Shown here: one piece after another, positions 1 through 6,141 of the stretch
Layout of the letters: each line of letters starts with the position of its first letter
Position numbering within the stretch: position 1 is the stretch's first letter
Assembly (NCBI GenBank): GCA_003222235.1
Contig: QHVD01000035.1
Span: forward strand, 1-8,974
Source: Gemmatimonadota bacterium
Lineage (GTDB): Bacteria > Gemmatimonadota > Gemmatimonadetes > Gemmatimonadales > GWC2-71-9
Length of the DNA: 8,974 bases
Direction of reading: 5' to 3'
The notes under the pieces: generated by a model
Database searches by the model: none
What the model was told of the DNA's origin: nothing
What the model saw: the letters and a program-made list of their open reading frames with translations, nothing else
Program-made: the position numbers and the translations under genes

Positions 1-384
1 GCGCAGCTCCTGCTGGCGGGCCAACTCGCGCTCCAGGTTCTTGAGCTCGATCTCGCGTAGCTCCACGTTGCGGCGGAGCTCCACCATTTCCAGCGGCGTC
101 GGGTTGGGTGAGATCTCCAGGAGGGGCTGGCCCCGCTTGACGAAGTCGCCGACTGCGGCGAAGCGCTTCCGGACCACGCCCGCAAGGATGGATTTGACGC
201 TGACCTCGACCCGGGGCTCGATGGTGCCGACGGCGAGGGCTTTATCGACCAGGGATCCACGGGCAACCGCAACGGCTTTCGGGCCGTCCTTCTTCTTGCC
301 GCCGAGCTTTCCGGTGGCAGCCATGGCGCCCAGGCTCAAGACGACGACTACTGCGGCGGAGATGCTGATCGTGCGGCGCTTCAT
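1..384 (-). CDS. RND efflux periplasmic adaptor (HlyD/MacA-like), N-terminal part
   Basis: The minus-strand frame from an ATG at 384 stays open to the window edge for 128 codons, so the C-terminus is missing. Residues 1-24 (MKRRTISISAAVVVVLSLG...) form a basic start and hydrophobic stretch, a signal peptide or inner-membrane anchor. Residues 37-92 read like the N-terminal beta-barrel and lipoyl half of membrane fusion proteins: VGTIEPRVEVSVKS, then AGVVRKRF, then VGDFVKRGQPLLEIS. From about residue 97 a charged heptad-like helix (LEMVELRRNVELREIELKNLE) begins the coiled-coil hairpin. In this family the protein links an inner-membrane pump (RND or MacB-type ABC) to an outer-membrane channel. 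Partner genes would lie beyond position 1. A GGAG at 395-398 (minus strand) sits 10 nt before the ATG, a rather long spacing. Family is clear; the pump type cannot be decided from this fragment. Confidence 0.87.
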   Translation of the reverse strand, partial: MKRRTISISAAVVVVLSLGAMAATGKLGGKKKDGPKAVAVARGSLVDKALAVGTIEPRVEVSVKSILAGVVRKRFAAVGDFVKRGQPLLEISPNPTPLEMVELRRNVELREIELKNLERELARQQELR

Positions 385-411
385 CTCAGGGCGGCTCCGA
401 GCAGGCGCGTA

Positions 412-426
412 GGACGGGGTCCGTCC
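412..426. other. Short hairpin in the adaptor gene leader
   Basis: GGACGG (412-417) and CCGTCC (421-426) pair across a 3-nt loop, 28 nt upstream of the adaptor ATG. It could be an operator half-site pair or an mRNA leader hairpin. In GC-rich DNA a 6-bp stem is also easily found by chance, so this is weak. Confidence 0.25.
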
Positions 427-569
427 GCTTCCTTACGACGGGTGGTGCCGATTGTTTCCGGGCGGGGGAAAGGGAGGCAGACGTTCTTCGCGACGCGTCC
501 CCAGGGCGCCTGTTCTCGAGACAGAGCGTATTCGGATCTCTGATGAGGATCGAAGCGGTTCCAGGTGTT

Positions 570-602
570 TTATGAGGGAGTTGGGACTTCAGTCCCTCAT
601 AA
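570..602. repeat. Palindrome with 10-bp outer stem in the efflux/kinase gap
   Basis: TTATGAGGGA (570-579) pairs perfectly with TCCCTCATAA (593-602). A second, alternative stem lies inside: GGGACT (583-588) with AGTCCC (591-596) across a 2-nt loop. The two layouts are explained if an ancestral 12-bp stem (TTATGAGGGACT/AGTCCCTCATAA) gained a 7-nt near-duplication, seen as GGGAGTT followed by GGGACTT at 576-589. It lies 65 nt downstream of the kinase stop codon. Neither strand has a T-tract after the stem, so it is not a standard intrinsic terminator. The remainder of the 385-666 gap shows no convincing gene. Confidence 0.6.
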
Positions 603-666
603 CAAACGACGGTAACGCCCGCGTGTCGGGTGCACTGCCCTATTTTCGGTACCCTGCCAGATGCTC

Positions 667-2511
667 CTACCCCGTGGCCAGCAGCTCCGCGACCTCTTTC
701 GCGGCCGCAGCCCTGGCCGCGGCCTCGGCCTCGAGCTCCCGCGTCAGCTCCGACAGCTCAGTCCCGAGGGCGCCGCGCTGCGCCACCGCCTCGGTGCGGA
801 GCGTCCCGAGGGCCGTGGTCGCGTCGAGCAGGCGTTGCGCCAGCCCGTCACGGACGCGCTCGCAGCGCGCGAGCGCGTCCAGCCAGCCGGCGGGCGGCAC
901 CGCGAACCGGTCACGCTGCGCCTCGAGCGACGCGAGATTGTCGTCCAGCTGCGCGAGATCGCTCGCCGCGCCGCACGCGGCCACGAGCACCTGTTCGAGC
1001 GCCGGCCCGATCCCCCGCCCATCTCCCTGCCGCGAGAGAGCCTCATGGCATGCCCGCCCTTTCCGCACTAGATCCGCGAGCAGGCTGCGCGCCGGCCCCG
1101 GCGGCAGCTCGACGAACGCGCCTATGATGCGCCGCTCGACGCCCGGAGGCAAGCGCGTAGCCGGTCGCCGCGCGCTCCACAGCGGCGTCCGGATCCCGTG
1201 CCCCGCGGCGCCCAGCATCAGCGCGGCGACGAGCGGGCTGGTCCAAACGAGCATCGGCACGGCGGCGACGCCGGCTGCGACCCCGGTCGCGAGGACAAGC
1301 GCCACGAGGCCGTACGACGCCGCGGGGATCATGCCCCACGCGCCCCCGATCGCGACTGCCCGGGCGGGAATGCCGCGCGCGTCCAGCGTGGCGACCACGC
1401 GCCCCGCCGCCGCAGCGGGAACCCGCAACAGGGGCCGCTCGCCCCGTGCCGCGCTCCGGTGGCTCGCGGCGGGCGTCTCGGAGCCGAGCAGGGAGGCCAG
1501 GGCCTCAACCAGCGCTCGCCGCGCCGGCCCGCGCGAGGTCCGCTCCACGAACACCAGCACGTCGGCGCCTCCGCGCGAATCGCCGCGGCAGGCCGCGCAG
1601 ACGCCGACCCCGAAGGGATCGGGCGTCCCGCAAACGAGGCACGACTCGAGGAGGGCAACGGTACTCCGGGGGCCGAACTCGTCTTGCTCTGCGCGTTCCG
1701 CAAGCGCGCCCCCCAGGGCCGCCGCGGTCGGGAATCGGTCGTCAGGTTCGGCCGCCGTGGCTCGAGCGATCACGCTGTCGAGCCAGGCAGGCAGATCGGG
1801 CCGAAACGCGCGCGGCCGGTAGCCTTCCGGCGCAGGCGGGGGCGGTAGGTGCGGCGACGGACGCTCCGGGAGCCTGGCGGCGAGCGCAAAGTGCAGCGTG
1901 ACCCCCAGCCCGTAGATATCCGAACGGGCGTCGCCGCGGCGTCCTGCGACCACCTCGGGAGCAGCGTAGTCCAGCGTCCCCACCAAGCCGCCAGTTTGCG
2001 TCAGCGTGCTCAGCGTCTCGAGCTTGGCCGAGCCGAAGTCCGTGAGCCGGGCGCGCCCGTCGGGATCGAGCAGCACGTTCTGCGGCTTCACATCACGATG
2101 CAGGATCCCGCGCCGGTGGGCCGCGTCGAGCGCGGCCGCGACGTCCTGGCCAAGCCGGCCCGCTTCTTCCGGGGAGAGCGGCCCGCGGTCGCGCACGCGC
2201 ACGTGCAGGTCCGGGCCGGCCACGTACTCCATCACGATGAAGCTTCGGGCTCCCGCGTCCACGAAGTCGTAGACGGCCACGATGTTGGGATGCATCAGGC
2301 CGCGCACGACCTGCACTTCCCGGCGCATCCGCTCGCGCGCGAGGCGCGCGGCGGCCGGGGGCGGCATGAGCAGCTTCAGCGCCACGGTCTGACCGAGCTG
2401 GCGGTCGCGCGCGGCGTACACCACCGAGTAGCCGCCCCGGCCCACCTCTCGCAACACCTCGTAGCGGTCCTGGAGGACCGCGCCGCTCTCCAGGTAGGCG
2501 AGGTCCGTCAT
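667..2511 (-). CDS. Membrane-associated Ser/Thr protein kinase with zinc ribbon and helical C-terminus
   Basis: A 614-residue protein. The N-terminal kinase domain (about 17-275) is complete: glycine loop GRGGYSVV (24-31), VALK lysine K46, alpha-C glutamate E65, catalytic loop HRDVKPQN (138-145), DFG (158-160), GTLDYAAPE ending at 186, and RSDIYGLG (196-203), so it should be active. C291/C294 and C305/C308 form a CxxC...CxxC zinc ribbon. Residues 317-388 resemble a small alpha/beta module. About 397-437 is hydrophobic and could span the membrane twice. Residues 441-614 are mostly helical, with a likely coiled coil near 560-610. The ATG at 2511 overlaps the stop of the upstream gene as ATGA, indicating translational coupling. 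The kinase half resembles bacterial Hanks-type (PF00069) kinases; the order kinase, zinc ribbon, alpha/beta, membrane hairpin, helices is unusual, and no extracellular PASTA-type sensor is present. Substrate is unknown; the coupled TPR protein is the obvious candidate partner (inference). Confidence 0.93.
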   Translation of the reverse strand: MTDLAYLESGAVLQDRYEVLREVGRGGYSVVYAARDRQLGQTVALKLLMPPPAAARLARERMRREVQVVRGLMHPNIVAVYDFVDAGARSFIVMEYVAGPDLHVRVRDRGPLSPEEAGRLGQDVAAALDAAHRRGILHRDVKPQNVLLDPDGRARLTDFGSAKLETLSTLTQTGGLVGTLDYAAPEVVAGRRGDARSDIYGLGVTLHFALAARLPERPSPHLPPPPAPEGYRPRAFRPDLPAWLDSVIARATAAEPDDRFPTAAALGGALAERAEQDEFGPRSTVALLESCLVCGTPDPFGVGVCAACRGDSRGGADVLVFVERTSRGPARRALVEALASLLGSETPAASHRSAARGERPLLRVPAAAAGRVVATLDARGIPARAVAIGGAWGMIPAASYGLVALVLATGVAAGVAAVPMLVWTSPLVAALMLGAAGHGIRTPLWSARRPATRLPPGVERRIIGAFVELPPGPARSLLADLVRKGRACHEALSRQGDGRGIGPALEQVLVAACGAASDLAQLDDNLASLEAQRDRFAVPPAGWLDALARCERVRDGLAQRLLDATTALGTLRTEAVAQRGALGTELSELTRELEAEAAARAAAAKEVAELLATG

Positions 2512-3095
2512 TCGCCGCCGAGCCGTCCCAGCACCTCGAGGGCATTACGCCGCCAGCCGTCGTTTTCGTGATAGAGATCGAGGAACGACCGCAGGTGCGT
2601 GCGCGACAGCTCGGGTTGGCCGAGGCTGTACTCGGACATGCCGGCGTGGTACAGCGCCATGTAGTTGTTCGGCCAGTACTCGAGCACGAGCTCCATGATC
2701 GGACCGGCCGAGCGGTCATCGCCGGCGTCGGCGACGGGGTGGCCGACCTCGAACACGATTCCCGCGGCCCTGGGGCGTTCGCCTGCCGGGAGCCGATCGA
2801 TCGTCGCGCGCGCGGAGTCGATCTTGCCCGCGAGCGCATAACAGGCGGCGCCGAAGCCGGCGCCCGCGAGGCCCTGGGGCGCGGGGTGCCGCTGCTGCTG
2901 GATCTCGACCTCCACGGCGTTGCAGTATGGCTTCATCGCCGCGAACCATTCGGCGCCGGACCCGCCGAACTGAGGGGCCGCGGCGTGCGGTTCGAGAGGA
3001 CGCTCAGGGCGCCGCCCCCTCCTGAGTGCCCCCGCCAGCACCCAGGCGCACACGGCCACGTAGACCCATCCACTGAGATGCAATGCTCGGCTCAT
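2508..3095 (-). CDS. Small membrane-anchored TPR-like protein coupled to the kinase
   Basis: 195 residues from the ATG at 3095. This start is preferred over an upstream GTG at 3158 because a GAGG precedes it by about 4 nt and because it places a hydrophobic helix at the very N-terminus (residues 8-24, LSGWVYVAVCAWVLAGA). The rest is soluble and helical. The last 49 residues (from ALYHAGMSEYSLGQPELSRT) read like a tetratricopeptide repeat, and about 85-110 (AGFGAACYALAGKIDSARAT) like a weaker one. Its stop overlaps the kinase start by 4 nt, so the pair is one transcriptional unit with this gene first. A scaffold or regulator that brings targets to the kinase at the membrane is plausible, but nothing in the sequence proves it. 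I do not recognise a named family. Confidence 0.82.
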   Translation of the reverse strand: MSRALHLSGWVYVAVCAWVLAGALRRGRRPERPLEPHAAAPQFGGSGAEWFAAMKPYCNAVEVEIQQQRHPAPQGLAGAGFGAACYALAGKIDSARATIDRLPAGERPRAAGIVFEVGHPVADAGDDRSAGPIMELVLEYWPNNYMALYHAGMSEYSLGQPELSRTHLRSFLDLYHENDGWRRNALEVLGRLGGE

Positions 3096-3135
3096 GCGGC
3101 CTCGTGCTGACGGTGCGGGTCCAAGAGTGCTGAAA

Positions 3136-3395
3136 CGGTCGATTCCCACTTCAGCCACCGCGCTCGTGATCCGCGGGTAAACCCGCGGCTCGGCCTCTGG
3201 CCGGTAAACCGGCCTGACGCGAGCAGTGCGATCCCCGCTTTAGCGGGGGCGATGCCGAGTCGCGGCTTTTAGCCGCGGACCCGGGGCGATCAACGATATG
3301 ACGTCCGCCAGGAGGGCGATGTGCACAGCGTCACGCCAGCGCCGTGCGTGCTCCTGAGAACGAAAGGAAGCGACTTCAGGTGTCGGTCGATTCCC
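3136..3395. repeat. 12-bp direct repeat flanking the hairpin array
   Basis: CGGTCGATTCCC occurs at 3136-3147 and again, identical, at 3384-3395. The copies bracket the hairpin array between them. They could be a relic of duplication or insertion; sequence outside the 12 bp matches poorly. Confidence 0.5.
3170..3279. repeat. REPIN-like cluster of four hairpins in inverted order
   Basis: Four hairpins with AT-only loops on GC-only stems: H1 CCGCGGG-TAAA-CCCGCGG (3171-3188), H2 GGCCGG-TAAA-CCGGCC (3199-3214), H3 CCCCGC-TTTA-GCGGGG (3233-3248), H4 CGCGGC-TTTTA-GCCGCG (3261-3277). TAAA is the reverse complement of TTTA, so H1-H2 face one way and H3-H4 the other. The spacers agree: CTCGGC follows H1 (3189-3194) and its reverse complement GCCGAG precedes H4 (3254-3259), and the outer edges TCCGCGG (3170-3176) and CCGCGGA (3273-3279) are also inverted copies. 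This two-level symmetry is the known design of REP doublets (REPINs), which are mobilised by Y1 RAYT transposases; no such gene lies in this window. No T-tracts follow the stems. The gap 3096-3412 otherwise shows no gene or clear promoter. Confidence 0.75.
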
Positions 3396-3412
3396 GCATC
3401 TCGGCACCCCTT

Positions 3413-4737
3413 TCAGCCCTTCATGTCGCCGAGCAGCTCGTAGAACCGGCGGAACACTTTGATCCCGTCCCAGAGTTGTCCCAGGTCCAGCTTCTCGTTG
3501 GGCGCGTGCAGCCGATCGTCCGGAAGCCCGATGCCGGTGAGAATCACCGGCGCGCCGCCTTTGCCGAGCGCGGTAACGACGGGAATCGAGCCACCGGCCC
3601 GCGCCGGCACCGTGCCCCGCCCCACCACTTCGCGAAACGCCTGATCGAGCGGCTTGAACGCGGGGTGCGTGACCTCAACGGTGGCGGGATCGGCACCATG
3701 CAGGAACTTCACGGTCACCTGCACATACTTGGGCGCGAACCGCTTCACCGCCGCCATGAGCTGGCGTTCCACGGTCTTGAGCTTCTGGTCCGGGACGAGC
3801 CGCAGGCTCACCTTCGCGGTCGCCACAGCGGGTATCACGGTTTTCGCCCCGTCCCCCGTGAACCCGCCCAGGATGCCGTGGATCTCAAACGTGGGGAGCG
3901 CCCACAACCGCTCCAGCACGGAGTACCGCTTCAGCCCGGTGAGCGCCTTCGCCCGCACCCGGTGCTTGAGGAAGTCACCCTCCCGGAACGGCAGGCGCTT
4001 CCAGGCCTGAAGCTCGCGCTTGGCGGGGCGGCGCACGGCGGAGTAGAGGCCCGGAATATTGATCTTGCCGTCCGGCGACTTGAGCTTCGCCAGCAGGCGG
4101 ACCAGCTCCTCGTGCGCGTTGGGCGCGGCGCCGCCGAACTCGCCGGAGTGGAGGTCCGACTTGGCGGTGCGCACCGTGATCTCGGCGTAGCACAGACCCC
4201 GCAGCGCGGTGTACACCGCCGGCCACTTGGGCGCGAGGTAGGCCATGTCGGCGATGAGCACCACGTCGGCCCTGGCGCGCTCGGGCTCGCGCCGCAGCAG
4301 CTCGAACAACACGCGGCTGCCGTATTCCTCTTCAGGAAGCGGAGGTTGACGGGCGTGTGACCGCATGCCTCGATCGCCTTGAGCAGGCAGAACACCTGGC
4401 CTTTGTCGTCGGCGGCGCCGCGGGCGAACACCCTGCCGTCGCGCACCGTCGGTTCGAACGGCGGCGTGCTCCACTCGTCGAGCGGATCGGGCGGCTGCAC
4501 GTCGTAGTGGCCGTAGATGAGGAGCGCGGGCGCGCCGGGCACTTCCGGGCCCACGCCCCACACGACCGGATGCGTTTCGCTCGCGACGAGCTGCACCTCG
4601 CGGCAGCCGAGGCGTCGGAGCTCGCCGGCCACCCATTCCGCCGCCGCCCGGCAATCGGCGTTGTGCGCGGGGAGGGTCGAGACCGAGGGGATGCGGAGGA
4701 AGGCGCTGAGCTCGCGGAGCAAACGATCGGTGTCCAT
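3413..4737 (-). pseudogene. M20 family metallo-dipeptidase, frameshifted
   Basis: Two minus-strand frames together encode one M20 peptidase (PF01546 with the PF07687 dimerisation domain), about 441 residues against a usual 450-460. Frame one runs from ATG 4737: GHYDVQ gives the zinc histidine H77 and D79, and ARGAADDKGQ the bridging D110; it ends in sense at NLRFL (about 4333). Frame two resumes at 4333 with EEEYGS (catalytic and zinc glutamates), then LIADMAY, DLHSGEFGG, and HAPNEKL near the C-terminus (last zinc histidine). Relatives have NLRFL-xEG-EEE, so about three residues are missing and the frame changes: a loss of about 10 nt fits better than a one-base slip. All metal and catalytic residues survive otherwise. 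The family hydrolyses di- and small peptides. The frame stays open upstream to 4866, but only through the 13-nt repeat, so ATG 4737 is preferred. Real decay and assembly error are both possible. Confidence 0.88.
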
Positions 4738-4742
4738 GAGAA

Positions 4743-4748
4743 AATCTA
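4743..4748 (-). promoter_or_regulatory. Possible -10 box of the M20 gene
   Basis: On the minus strand TAGATT ends 5 nt before the ATG at 4737. If used, transcription would begin at or very near the start codon, giving a leaderless mRNA. The -35 position (TTCTTT at 4766-4771) is a poor match, and no Shine-Dalgarno sequence precedes the ATG. Confidence 0.3.
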
Positions 4749-4750
4749 GA

Positions 4751-4890
4751 GACAAGAAGACGTGGAAAGAAGGCGTGGAAAAGGAGCGTGGAAAGAAATC
4801 GTGGAAAGGAGGCGTGAAGGGACGGTGTCTTCCTTTACACGCTTCTTGTCCACGCCCTCTTTCCACGCCCTCTTTCCACGCCTTCTTTCA
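4751..4890. repeat. Long inverted repeat built of tandem 13-nt units
   Basis: The left arm holds five 13-nt units in exact phase, starting at 4761, 4774, 4787, 4800 and 4813, each beginning CGTG with consensus CGTGGAAAGRAGG. The right arm, read on the minus strand, holds four (4880-4868, 4867-4855, 4854-4842, 4841-4829); the first two are identical, CGTGGAAAGAGGG. Arms 4751-4816 and 4825-4890 can pair along about 65 bp with one gap and scattered mismatches, around an 8-nt loop. It fills most of the space between two divergent genes, so it cannot be a terminator for either. On the top strand the left arm is purine-rich. There are no unique spacers and no CRISPR-like arrangement. Confidence 0.85.
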
Positions 4891-4902
4891 CTTCGGTGGT
4901 CC

Positions 4903-4930
4903 TAGACGGATCTTGCCTTCCCGCTATATT
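4903..4930 (+). promoter_or_regulatory. Probable promoter of the TPR-Glu dehydrogenase unit
   Basis: TAGACG (4903-4908) is a four-of-six -35 match and TATATT (4925-4930) a five-of-six -10 match, with a 16-nt spacer. The start site would be near 4937, only about 3 nt before the ATG at 4940, so the mRNA would be nearly leaderless; no Shine-Dalgarno sequence is present. The promoter begins directly after the 13-nt inverted repeat. Confidence 0.5.
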
Positions 4931-4939
4931 CGTCGCGCC

Positions 4940-6076
4940 ATGCGGACGACCGCGTCGTACGAGTTGTTCCCGGACGCGCCGAGCGAGCGGGCCATGGCCC
5001 GTGCCCGATATCTCGCGCGCGAGGGACGGATAGCCGAAGCCGAGAAAGCGTACCGCGACGTCCTGGCCGGCAACCCGGACCTGAAGGTATGCTGGGCGGA
5101 GTGCTTCGAGCTGCTGCGCAGCAACGGCCGCACCGAGGACGCGCTGCGCCTCGCCGAGGCCGCTCGCGCTCAGTTCGGCAACTCGGCGTTCCCGCTGGCG
5201 CTCATGGGCGCCGCGCTGGTCGACCTGGAGCGCTACCGCGAGGCGCTGAGCACGCTCGAGCAGGCGGTCGAGCTCGACCCCGACCTGGCGCTGGTGTGGC
5301 ACGAGCTCGGCTACGCCGCGTTCCGGCTCGGCGACCGGAACCGCGCGCTGTTGGCCCTGGACCGCGCCTTCGCACTGGAACCGCACACGGAAACGCTGCG
5401 CCTGCGCGGTCGCATCCTCCGCGACGCCGGCCGCTACCAGGCGGCCGAGGTCACCTATGAGGGTGCGGCCCAGGCAGCCGACCACCACGAGCAGCGCGAG
5501 GCGGCCGAGCGCGAGATCCTCGTCACCCGGCGGTACGCGTTTTACGCGCCGCGCCGACCGGACGAGGTGACGCCGGCCGAGCGCTGGTTCGCGGAGACCG
5601 GCTCCGTCGTGCTCGCGTCCGACGAGGGTCCCGAGCCGCCCACGGATGTCGCGCTCGCAACCGCCCTTCTCGAGCTCGCCCGCGACTCGGGCTGGCGCTT
5701 CGGGCAGGTCGTCGCCGTCGGCCCCCCGTCAGACGCCTGGCAGACGGTTGCGGACGGCTTGGGCGTGCCGCTGGTCGGCCGTACGGGTTTCGACCCCGAG
5801 GCCTGCCCGCTGCTCGTAGCCCGGGGGGGAGGGCCGCTCCCCGAGGACCACCCCTGGTCAACGCTCGTCAGCGCCGTCGTGCGGCTGGGCACGGGTCTCG
5901 TCTTCCTGCTGGAGCATCCCGGCGACACGCAACCCCGCTCCTCCTGGGAGGGCGCGGACGTGATCGGCGTCCTCACGGACGGCGAGCGGCGCGGGAGCCG
6001 CACCAACGTCGGGCACGCGCTCGCGGAAGCCCAGCACCCGGCGGCCCGCCTGGCCGGCCGCCGCCTCAGCCGCTGA
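4940..6076 (+). CDS. Soluble TPR protein with unrecognised C-terminal domain
   Basis: 378 residues from the ATG at 4940. An open frame extends far upstream, but only antisense to the M20 gene and through the 13-nt repeat; ATG 4940 follows a TATATT -10 box and begins the conserved-looking part. Residues 15-184 contain about five tandem TPRs: RARYLAREGRIAEAEKAYRD, then CFELLRSNGRTEDALRLAE, then ALVDLERYREALSTLEQAVE, then LGYAAFRLGDRNRALLALDR, then LRGRILRDAGRYQAAEVTYE. Residues about 195-378 form a separate alpha/beta-looking region (WFAETGSVVLASDEG, WRFGQVVAVGPP, PLLVARGGG) that I do not recognise. No signal peptide or membrane segment is seen, so it is probably cytoplasmic and protein-binding. 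The stop lies 65 nt before the Glu dehydrogenase ATG on the same strand, so co-transcription is likely. Confidence 0.85.
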   Translation: MRTTASYELFPDAPSERAMARARYLAREGRIAEAEKAYRDVLAGNPDLKVCWAECFELLRSNGRTEDALRLAEAARAQFGNSAFPLALMGAALVDLERYREALSTLEQAVELDPDLALVWHELGYAAFRLGDRNRALLALDRAFALEPHTETLRLRGRILRDAGRYQAAEVTYEGAAQAADHHEQREAAEREILVTRRYAFYAPRRPDEVTPAERWFAETGSVVLASDEGPEPPTDVALATALLELARDSGWRFGQVVAVGPPSDAWQTVADGLGVPLVGRTGFDPEACPLLVARGGGPLPEDHPWSTLVSAVVRLGTGLVFLLEHPGDTQPRSSWEGADVIGVLTDGERRGSRTNVGHALAEAQHPAARLAGRRLSR

Positions 6077-6141
6077 TCCCGGAGCGTCCTTTGGCCGCTG
6101 CCGCCCCGCCCGACCGCTCCCCCGGCGCCGCGCGTACGACG

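Noticed and set aside
452..1822. Long plus-strand open frame of 456 codons opposite the kinase gene
   Set aside because: It is antisense to the kinase gene, which has every catalytic motif; the translation is Ser/Arg/Ala-rich with no family pattern, as expected from GC-rich codon bias.
3096..3412. Small gene in the kinase-operon/M20 gap
   Set aside because: No open frame here has a credible start plus protein-like composition; the space is taken up by hairpins and the 12-bp repeat.
4738..4866. N-terminal extension of the M20 gene through the 13-nt repeat
   Set aside because: The extra 43 residues are a repeat translation (PRSFSTPSFH-like) with no family counterpart; ATG 4737 begins the typical M20 N-terminus.
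4751..4890. CRISPR array
   Set aside because: Units are 13 nt, contiguous and inverted midway; there are no spacers and no cas genes.
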